DNA from: Chryseobacterium caseinilyticum
GTDB taxonomy: Bacteria > Bacteroidota > Bacteroidia > Flavobacteriales > Weeksellaceae
Assembly (NCBI RefSeq): GCF_014837145.1
Contig: NZ_JACYFS010000003.1
Coordinates: forward strand, 37,397-101,396
Direction of reading: 5' to 3'
Length of the DNA: 64,000 bases
Positions within the stretch are counted from its first letter, which is position 1. Each line of letters opens with the position of its first letter. Below are positions 25,973-32,664 of this stretch, one piece after another. The translations under genes and the position numbers were made by a program. The notes under the pieces are model-generated. The model was not told the DNA's origin, made no database searches, and saw nothing but the letters and a program-made list of their open reading frames with translations.

Positions 25973-26806
25973 ATGAAAAAACTTTTAATTCTCCTGCTCA
26001 TCAGTCAGTTTACGATACTATTCTCTCAGAAAAACATCAAAATGTATAACGAAAGAAAAGGCGATTCCATATCCTTTTACGTTGATAATAAAGATATTTA
26101 TCCTGTATCACTGGTGTTTAACGGTCAGCCTGAGACCGAGAATCTGAAAAAACCGGAATTATTTAAAACCACTCAGGTTATACCCGGAAATGCAGTGAAA
26201 TACAGAGTTACTTATTTTGTAGTCAACGACAGAACAAAAGGCTGGAGCATTAGAAAAATGCCCGGCTACAAATCTTATCTCGGAGATATTACTATAAAGG
26301 ATTACGATAAAAATTACCAATACGATCTTCCTTACAAAAAAGGAGAGTCTTATCTGATGTATCAGGGCTACAATGGCACATTTTCTCATCAGAACGAAAA
26401 TTCATTAGACTTTACGATGCCTGAAGGCACAGAGGTTTTGGCAGCCAGAGAGGGAATGGTAATCGAAGTTGTGCAGAGCAACAACCGAAGCTGCCCCACC
26501 AGAGACTGTGCACCGTTCGGAAATTATATTTCTATTTTACATCCTGACGGCACGATTGCCCAGTATTATCATTTAAAACAGAATGGAGCAAAAGTGAAAA
26601 TCGGCGATACCGTTATCAAAAGCCAACCCATTGCCCTGAGCGGAAATACAGGCTGGAGCAAAGGTCCGCATCTGCACTTCAATGTATATATTTCCAATCC
26701 GACGGCGGAGAAATTCAGAACAACGTTGAAAACCCTTTTCAGAACCGGTGATGGGAGTAAGGCGGAGTTTTTGGAGGAGAAGAAGACCTATTTGAGGGAG
26801 TATTGA
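25973..26806 (+). CDS. M23 family metallopeptidase
   Basis: A peptidoglycan endopeptidase-type protein of 277 residues with a signal peptide (1-18). The zinc ligands are in FSHQNENSLDF (His139, Asp146) and GPHLHFNVY (His235, with His233 nearby), and His200 lies in AQYYHLKQNG, the LytM catalytic pattern. The N-terminal 120 residues are a separate beta-rich domain that I do not recognise. All key residues are present, so I infer an active enzyme in the periplasm. Confidence 0.9.
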   Translation: MKKLLILLLISQFTILFSQKNIKMYNERKGDSISFYVDNKDIYPVSLVFNGQPETENLKKPELFKTTQVIPGNAVKYRVTYFVVNDRTKGWSIRKMPGYKSYLGDITIKDYDKNYQYDLPYKKGESYLMYQGYNGTFSHQNENSLDFTMPEGTEVLAAREGMVIEVVQSNNRSCPTRDCAPFGNYISILHPDGTIAQYYHLKQNGAKVKIGDTVIKSQPIALSGNTGWSKGPHLHFNVYISNPTAEKFRTTLKTLFRTGDGSKAEFLEEKKTYLREY

Positions 26807-27018
26807 TTGATTTGAAACTTATTAATATGATCAACCAATTATTTATACAGTTCATCAAATTTCATCTAAATTAAATTGTTCAAAAATAACACGCCACATA
26901 ATTAATATAGTAGATCCAGCATCTCCCGAACTTGGTTTACGGTAAACCTGTAAAATAGGATGTACTATTTTTAAAGGTTTTGAGAATCGCCTCTGCACTA
27001 CTGCAACAAACACTCTAC

Positions 27019-27105
27019 ATGATGAGAAAGTTCACTTCACGCGTGCGGCAGACTTTCTCATCGTGAGAAAAGGTGTTGCGAGGGTGCGGGCAACTTTCTC
27101 ATCAT
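27019..27105. repeat. Structured repeat cluster upstream of the DUF6261-like gene
   Basis: Perfect 14-base inverted repeats ATGATGAGAAAGTT (27019-27032) and AACTTTCTCATCAT (27092-27105). A 20-base direct repeat, GTGCGGCAGACTTTCTCATC (27043-27062) and GTGCGGGCAACTTTCTCATC (27084-27103), overlaps them. A 7-base-stem hairpin sits at 27054-27070. The 365-base gene-free stretch 26807-27171 holds nothing else that I recognise. Confidence 0.78.
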
Positions 27106-27171
27106 AATGAAACCCCGTTACAGTGGTGCAGGAAACAATCTCATAATCAATATTAAAAAACACATTTAAAT

Positions 27172-27909
27172 ATGAAATCTATTCATTTACCCAAACTCCG
27201 CAATGCAGAATATCTGCAGTTTATAAAAGATTTTGCGGGCGTCATCAGTCTTAATGATCCGGCAGGTCTGCAGATTGATGGTAAACTTTCAGCACTTACA
27301 GACGAAACCAATGAGCTGGAAGGTTTGTTTAAAAAAGCAGTCGCAAGCGATAAGACCAAAATTCTTCTGGCACTCGACCAAAGAAGAGATGATGCGATCA
27401 ATGGGATAACCGTTTTTCTGGAGTCTCACGAGTACCATTTTGAAGATCAAAAGAGACATAATGCTCAGATTCTTCTGAGAAATCTTGCCAATTACGGAAG
27501 TGGGATTGCCCGCGAAAATTATCAGTCTGAAACGGCTATTCTTAATAATATCTTCAGCGAATGGACGAATGACAGTAACCTGTCGGATGCAGTGATTTCT
27601 TTGGGATTAACTTCGTGGCTGAACGAACTGAATGACGCCAACACTGAATTTAATACTGAATATCTTCTGCGGACGCAGGAATATGGAGACGCAAATCCCC
27701 AAACCATCAAATCTAAAAGAGAGAAAACCAAAGTTGCCTATTATGCACTGCGCGACCGTATAGATGCACTCCATGCTTTCTCGGAAACCGTGGAATCGCC
27801 GTACACCAAAGTGATTAACGAGCTTAACGCATTAATTGATCAGTATAATACAATGTTGATGAACAGAAAAAATCTGTCTACTGAGGAAAAGGCGGACAAG
27901 TCATCATAA
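27172..27909 (+). CDS. DUF6261 family protein
   Basis: A 245-residue cytoplasmic protein, mostly helical, with no signal peptide and no Cys. The opening MKSIHLPKLRNAEYLQFIKD and the QRRDDAINGITVFLES and VAYYALRDRIDALHAF segments match what I recall of DUF6261, a family present in several copies in some Bacteroidota genomes. Its function is unknown. It stands alone, preceded by the structured repeat cluster and followed by a strong hairpin and REP-like repeats, which suggests a mobile or recently spread unit. Confidence 0.6.
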   Translation: MKSIHLPKLRNAEYLQFIKDFAGVISLNDPAGLQIDGKLSALTDETNELEGLFKKAVASDKTKILLALDQRRDDAINGITVFLESHEYHFEDQKRHNAQILLRNLANYGSGIARENYQSETAILNNIFSEWTNDSNLSDAVISLGLTSWLNELNDANTEFNTEYLLRTQEYGDANPQTIKSKREKTKVAYYALRDRIDALHAFSETVESPYTKVINELNALIDQYNTMLMNRKNLSTEEKADKSS

Positions 27910-27915
27910 ATACAC

Positions 27916-27944
27916 AATCCCCGAAGTGTTAATCTTCGGGGATT
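27916..27944 (+). terminator. Terminator after the DUF6261-like gene
   Basis: An 11-base stem AATCCCCGAAG/CTTCGGGGATT with a 7-base loop, followed by TGTTTG. Confidence 0.85.
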
Positions 27945-27946
27945 TG

Positions 27947-28040
27947 TTTGATGTCGTCTTTTCAGGGCTTTCTTACTGTCGGTCTGTTAAGGTCATTGGG
28001 CTTCACCCAATGCTTTTGATGTCGCCCTTTCAGGGCTTTT
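27947..28040. repeat. REP-like palindromic repeat pair
   Basis: Two near-identical copies of TTGATGTCGCCCTTTCAGGG (the first, from 27948, has two T-for-C changes; the second starts at 28016) flank a hairpin CATTGGG/CCCAATG at 27994-28012. The pattern of short GC-rich palindromes between genes resembles the REP/BIME type. Confidence 0.7.
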
Positions 28041-28062
28041 CAATTTAACTCTGATCCAAAAA

Positions 28063-29904
28063 TTATCTCAAATCAATAAAATTATCCGTCGGATTTACAT
28101 CCGCCATTCTTTGGCTCAAATCTATGCCCAACATTGATAATTGAGATTTTGAGTAAGGAATTGTAAGAATATATTCTTTCTGCGTCCAAGGCCAGTATTT
28201 TTCTGTTTTGAAATCGCCGTAGCCGTCCTGTTGTTTCCAAATGCGGGTCATGTTCATCGGGATTTGGTAAGTAACGATTTTATTTTCTTTTGTCATGATG
28301 CTGAAGTCAATAGGCATCGGGATCTGACTGTTGTTAACTAAAGTTATCGTTGTAGATTTTGCGTCGTACTTTACATCTTTAATTCCGTAGTCGATGGTTT
28401 TTGTGGTGTTGATCCAGTAATGGTGAAACCATTTTAAATCCATCCCCGAAACTTTCTGTGCGATGTGAAGAAAATCTCTGTCGGTAGGATGTTTCATTGC
28501 CCACTGATCAAAATATTCTTTCATTATTTTTTCTAAATTCTGCTCGCCAACGATGTAGCCTAACTGCACCAGATACAATTCACCTTTCACATAACTTGCA
28601 AAACTGTAAGCCGTGCCGTTGTCATGATGATCGCCCAACCAAACGGCAGGCTCTTCAATTCCTCTTTTAACAATATTTCTGTAGGCATCAATTTTCTCAA
28701 CAAACGGATTTGGCCGCTCGTCTTTTGGAGGAAAAAGCTGATGCATCACGATGCTTTCGGCATAACTTGTAAAACCTTCGTCCATCCAAGGTCTCAGCGG
28801 TTCGTTGGTTGCGAGCATCTGCTGATACCATGAGTGCGAACCTTCGTGAACCATCAGTCCCATTAAATCTTCAATGCCCTCTGCTTCACCTAAAATCATT
28901 GTACACATTCCGTATTCCATTCCGCCATCGCCGCCCTGAATGAATGTATAAGATGGATAAGCGTATTTCCCGAAACGGGAGTTCATAATCTGGAAGTATT
29001 TCGTTATTAAAGGTTTTGCCTCGCCCCAGACTTTTGTTTTATCATTCTTTTGATATACAAAAAACACTTTCGGCCCTTGTGGAATATCAAAACTTTCTAC
29101 CGAATAGTCTTTGTCTGCCGCCCATGCGAAGTCGAGCATATTTTTGGCTGACCATTTCCATGTAGCTTTGTTTTTATCTGCTCTAATTTTTGCTGAAGCG
29201 TCGTAACCTTTCACTTCTGTAGGATTCAAAAGTGTTCCGCCTGCGCCAACAACATAGTCTTTGTTGATTTTAATGGTAACATCAAAATCTGCAAACGGGG
29301 CATGAAATTCTCTTCCCACATAATCGAAAGTTGCCCAGCCATCGTAATCGTATTCAGCAATTTTCGGATACCACTGTGTCATCGTCATATCAACTCCTTC
29401 ACGGTTATTTCTTCCACTGCGTCTGATCTGCTGAGGAATCACAGCATCCCACTCCATGGTAAAAGTAGTTTTGGAATTGGGTTTTAGAGGTTCATTTAAA
29501 TAAACCTTCATCACGGTTTCCTGAATTTCAAACTTCAGATTCTTTCCGTTTTGTTTGATCCAGTGGATGTTCTGTGCGCCTTCCTGATCTTTTGGAATGG
29601 ATGCCAGTCTTGAAACTCCGTCTTTCTGCAATCTCGAATCTCCGTTTCTTCCCTGTCCGGCCACCCGCTGATCCATCATTGAATTGGGTTTAAAAGCATT
29701 CCAATATAAATGGAAGTACACGACATTGAGTTCGTCCGGCGAGTTATTGGAATAGTTTAAAGTTTGATTTCCTTCGTAGGTAAATTTTTCTGCATTGACA
29801 TCAATATCCATTTTGTATTGGGCAGCCTGCTGATAATAAGCGTTCTGCTGCGCCTGAAACTGCGAAATGATCAAAGCAAAGAGTATTGCAAACGATTTTT
29901 TCAT
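28063..29904 (-). CDS. M1 family metallopeptidase (aminopeptidase-like)
   Basis: A secreted zinc peptidase. From the ATG at 29904 it has 613 residues with a signal peptide (MKKSFAILFALIISQFQAQ). The zinc motif is HEGSH (353-357), with the third ligand Glu376 in WMDEGFTSYAE. The exopeptidase motif that reads GAMEN in most M1 enzymes is GGMEY (327-331), so the last position is changed. The C-terminal 120 residues include the SG/IKDV beta domain. An in-frame start 48 bases upstream is unlikely because the signal peptide begins at this ATG. Confidence 0.88.
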   Translation of the reverse strand: MKKSFAILFALIISQFQAQQNAYYQQAAQYKMDIDVNAEKFTYEGNQTLNYSNNSPDELNVVYFHLYWNAFKPNSMMDQRVAGQGRNGDSRLQKDGVSRLASIPKDQEGAQNIHWIKQNGKNLKFEIQETVMKVYLNEPLKPNSKTTFTMEWDAVIPQQIRRSGRNNREGVDMTMTQWYPKIAEYDYDGWATFDYVGREFHAPFADFDVTIKINKDYVVGAGGTLLNPTEVKGYDASAKIRADKNKATWKWSAKNMLDFAWAADKDYSVESFDIPQGPKVFFVYQKNDKTKVWGEAKPLITKYFQIMNSRFGKYAYPSYTFIQGGDGGMEYGMCTMILGEAEGIEDLMGLMVHEGSHSWYQQMLATNEPLRPWMDEGFTSYAESIVMHQLFPPKDERPNPFVEKIDAYRNIVKRGIEEPAVWLGDHHDNGTAYSFASYVKGELYLVQLGYIVGEQNLEKIMKEYFDQWAMKHPTDRDFLHIAQKVSGMDLKWFHHYWINTTKTIDYGIKDVKYDAKSTTITLVNNSQIPMPIDFSIMTKENKIVTYQIPMNMTRIWKQQDGYGDFKTEKYWPWTQKEYILTIPYSKSQLSMLGIDLSQRMADVNPTDNFIDLR

Positions 29905-29954
29905 TGAAGATTTTATTTTTTTTAAAGGTAAGTATTTTTTTGAGTTTCGCACGA

Positions 29955-30010
29955 ATCACACAGATTTTCACGGATTGCAGAGTAGAGGAATCTGTGAAGA
30001 TCTGTGTAAT
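29955..30010. repeat. Imperfect 22-base inverted repeat (CACAGATT family)
   Basis: Arm ATCACACAGATTTTCACGGATT (29955-29976) pairs with 29989-30010 with three mismatches and a 12-base loop. The same word family (CACACAGATTACACAGG) recurs at 30619-30635. The region 29905-30081 contains no gene. Confidence 0.7.
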
Positions 30011-30081
30011 CTGTGAGGAGTTTTTAATTACCAGCGTCCCTATACCTGTGCTTTTTAAATTTAACCAAGTAGGCTTACCTA

Positions 30082-30576
30082 TTAGTGAAAAGCATCCGTA
30101 TTGTTTGCGTTGAAATGAATTATTTTTTTAATTAAAGTAATCTGTCCCAAATGATAATAGCAATGCTCGATCATTCCATCTATATTTCTGAGATAGGTAT
30201 TATATTTTTCATCGATAAAAACTTCATTCAATTGAGACTCGGGCATCTGTTCCAATAATGTTGAGAACTTTTCAGAATCATTCCACAGTTTATGTAAAAG
30301 AGATTCCCATTGTTCCTGAGATTCAATTGGTGGAATATCAAAGCTGAACTGATCTTTGATTTCCAGATTGCCACCTTCGAAAACATTGAGAATTCCGTCA
30401 ATATAATAGTCTATGTGAAATGTGAGCATTGCAATGGTGTTGAGATCGGCAATTTTAGTGTTTGCCTGATGCCAGGTTACGTCTGAAAGCTGATCTTTAA
30501 AATTGGTATTGGCAATCCATTTTCCATCCAATAAAACTTCACGGAATCTTTTGGCTAACTGTGAGGGTGTGCTCAT
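30082..30576 (-). CDS. DinB-like superfamily protein
   Basis: A 164-residue four-helix-bundle protein. The metal-ligand His pattern of DinB-like proteins is visible: MLTFHIDYYIDG (about 50-61) and MIEHCYYHLGQITLIKK (about 134-150). DinB-like proteins in Bacteroidota are of unknown or thiol-transfer function; this is not the DNA polymerase IV called DinB in E. coli. It stands alone between repeat-bearing intervals (29905-30081 and 30577-30740). Confidence 0.74.
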   Translation of the reverse strand: MSTPSQLAKRFREVLLDGKWIANTNFKDQLSDVTWHQANTKIADLNTIAMLTFHIDYYIDGILNVFEGGNLEIKDQFSFDIPPIESQEQWESLLHKLWNDSEKFSTLLEQMPESQLNEVFIDEKYNTYLRNIDGMIEHCYYHLGQITLIKKIIHFNANNTDAFH

Positions 30577-30740
30577 TTCTTTTACATTTAAATATCTTAA
30601 AGATAATATTTTTTGAGTTCACACAGATTACACAGGTTTTTTAAAAACAGCAAAATAATTATTGCCACAAATTCACGAATGAACCGGTACTATCTGTTCC
30701 AAGTAACCTTGTCAAGGTTCGTCAAGATTAAAACCAAAAA

Positions 30741-30773
30741 AATCCTTCAAGGTTTTAGAAACCTTGAAGGATT
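30741..30773 (-). terminator. Terminator of the nucleosidase-like gene
   Basis: A perfect 15-base stem AATCCTTCAAGGTTT/AAACCTTGAAGGATT with a 3-base loop, followed on the minus strand by a T run. It lies 24 bases after the stop of the gene at 30797. Confidence 0.92.
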
Positions 30774-30796
30774 AAGTGTATTCTGAGTGATCAGAC

Positions 30797-32488
30797 TTAT
30801 TTTTTCGAAGAAATTTCTTTCTTTCCGCTTTGTAAAATCTTTTCCAGGATTCTTAAAGTAATCAGATATGTCGGTTTTACACCAGTCAATCCTAATCCTC
30901 CCGAAGAAAGGGTAGCTCCCGTTTCCAAAGGATTATCTGAAGCGTAGTAAGCATAACTTACAAACAGATCCGGCGCAATATGATGCCTGATTTTAGAGGC
31001 TACCTGAATCGCTTTTTGATAATGTGCACCTTCCATTTCCAGTCCGATGGCTTTCCATGAAGTATTCATAAAGTATGAAAGGATATCCCTGTTTTGAAGT
31101 GAAGTTCCCAAAACGGTAATCATCGGCCCTTCGAATGCCTGCAGTTCGTCATCTTTAAAATCTTCCAGCTTCAGAGCATTTTCAAACGGATAATTATCTG
31201 CCGTTCCTTCAAAGATGTGGGAAGTCGGAATCATAATGTCGCCTTTTCCACCTGATAGAATTCCCGCTTTCCCCATGATAGAAACAGATTTTACTTTCAT
31301 CATGTACACCTCACCTTTTTGCTCGAAAGGTCTCAATAATTCATCCATCACCTCAAAGGCCTGTTCGCCAAAAGCATAATCGAAAACCATGATTACATCG
31401 TCTCCGTCATATTTCAAGTGACCAAAAGGAGTATTTTTAAGATTGGTTTTGCTTAAATCAATAATCTGAACGTCGATGTTACTTCCGCTTTTGTCGTTGA
31501 TATAAATTAAACCTTCTTCCAAAGCGTATTTTGAAACTTTGTCGCGAAGATCTTTTTTATCTGAAATTTCTCCGTAAAGTTTGTAATCAACGTCTTTAGG
31601 ATCTTTTTTCTTTAAAGCATCATTGCTGTACAGCATATTTTTCACCGAATGCATATTCGCGGAAATAATATGTAACGGACGCATGTGAAGATCATTTTCA
31701 AATAAAACTTCTTTTACTTTGTGAGCCCATTTTTCACCGAAATAATGGTGTCCTACTCTTTCTTTAAGAATTGCGCTAAAGTAAATTTCTCTTTCACGGC
31801 TTTGTTTAGCATCTTCAAGACTTACTTTTCCTAAATGATAAATGATTTTGAATAATCTGTCCGGATTTTCATCGTCGCCAAAAGTATTGTACGCATTTAA
31901 AGTTTCATCGAAAGTTCTTCCTATTAGAGAAGACAGATGAATCAATGCCACTTCTTTTTCTCTTCTGCTGAATTTTTTCTCACCCTTTACAACCTCTTCA
32001 ATAATTTTGAAAGCACGTGTCGGCTTCCAGTTTTCATCCTGAATAAATGCGAGATTACGGATTTTATCGGCTTCTATAAATAAGAATGTTAAGTGGGTAA
32101 GGATATCATAGATTTCAGAACGTCCCAAAAGAACTTCAATGTTCATCTGATGTTCATCGATACGGTAACAGTTTCTTCTTCTCTTTTTAGGAACGATCGG
32201 CTCGAAACTTCCTTTGTCAAAACCTTCGTCTGATGTAAGATGAATGAAAGCACATTCTTCTATTCCTTCCGGAAGCCTGTCTAAAACATACATCAAACCA
32301 TCAAGCTCCAATTTGCTTGGAACGCTCATGGTACCGTAAATTTCGGGATTGATCGTTTTCAACAAACTTCTAATGCTTTCTCCGGAAACTCCGCTTGGCT
32401 TGAAAAAACCTCTATAAAACAGATGTCTCATAGAAATGTATAGTCTTTCAATTGCCTCGGTGGTTTCTCTTGCTCTAGAATTTGTCAT
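30797..32488 (-). CDS. DUF6909-like protein with a nucleoside-phosphorylase-type C-terminal half
   Basis: A 563-residue cytoplasmic protein conserved, as I recall, in Flavobacteriia (DUF6909). The N-terminal half (about 1-250) is helical and unrecognised. The C-terminal half shows a nucleoside phosphorylase/nucleosidase pattern: SIMGKAGILSGGKGDIMIP (about 399-417), TVLGTSLQNRDIL, then GLEMEGAHYQKA (about 480-491, the Met-Glu that binds ribose) and YASDNPLE. This suggests binding or cleavage of a nucleoside. It is a single-gene unit with a very strong terminator. Activity and substrate are not known. Confidence 0.6.
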   Translation of the reverse strand: MTNSRARETTEAIERLYISMRHLFYRGFFKPSGVSGESIRSLLKTINPEIYGTMSVPSKLELDGLMYVLDRLPEGIEECAFIHLTSDEGFDKGSFEPIVPKKRRRNCYRIDEHQMNIEVLLGRSEIYDILTHLTFLFIEADKIRNLAFIQDENWKPTRAFKIIEEVVKGEKKFSRREKEVALIHLSSLIGRTFDETLNAYNTFGDDENPDRLFKIIYHLGKVSLEDAKQSREREIYFSAILKERVGHHYFGEKWAHKVKEVLFENDLHMRPLHIISANMHSVKNMLYSNDALKKKDPKDVDYKLYGEISDKKDLRDKVSKYALEEGLIYINDKSGSNIDVQIIDLSKTNLKNTPFGHLKYDGDDVIMVFDYAFGEQAFEVMDELLRPFEQKGEVYMMKVKSVSIMGKAGILSGGKGDIMIPTSHIFEGTADNYPFENALKLEDFKDDELQAFEGPMITVLGTSLQNRDILSYFMNTSWKAIGLEMEGAHYQKAIQVASKIRHHIAPDLFVSYAYYASDNPLETGATLSSGGLGLTGVKPTYLITLRILEKILQSGKKEISSKK

Positions 32489-32664
32489 ATATTAAATTTT
32501 TTATAAAAAGTCTGCTAAGTTACGGAAAATAAATTTAATGATTTAAAAAGCTTAAAACCAAATAATTACCATTTAAACTAAATTTTTAAACGATTTAAAA
32601 TTAATATTTACGGTTTGATTGAGAAAGAATTTTGGAATAAGTTTTATTCATATTGCTTCCGTAA

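Noticed and set aside
26807..27171. Possible tRNA or CRISPR in the repeat-rich gap
   Set aside because: No cloverleaf or TTCGA-type arm is visible, and the repeats are too few and irregularly spaced for a CRISPR array.
27947..28040. Insertion sequence ends
   Set aside because: No transposase gene or target-site duplication is visible near the repeats; REP-like palindromes fit better.
30082..30576. DNA polymerase IV (dinB)
   Set aside because: The DinB-like four-helix protein shares only the name; no polymerase motifs are present.
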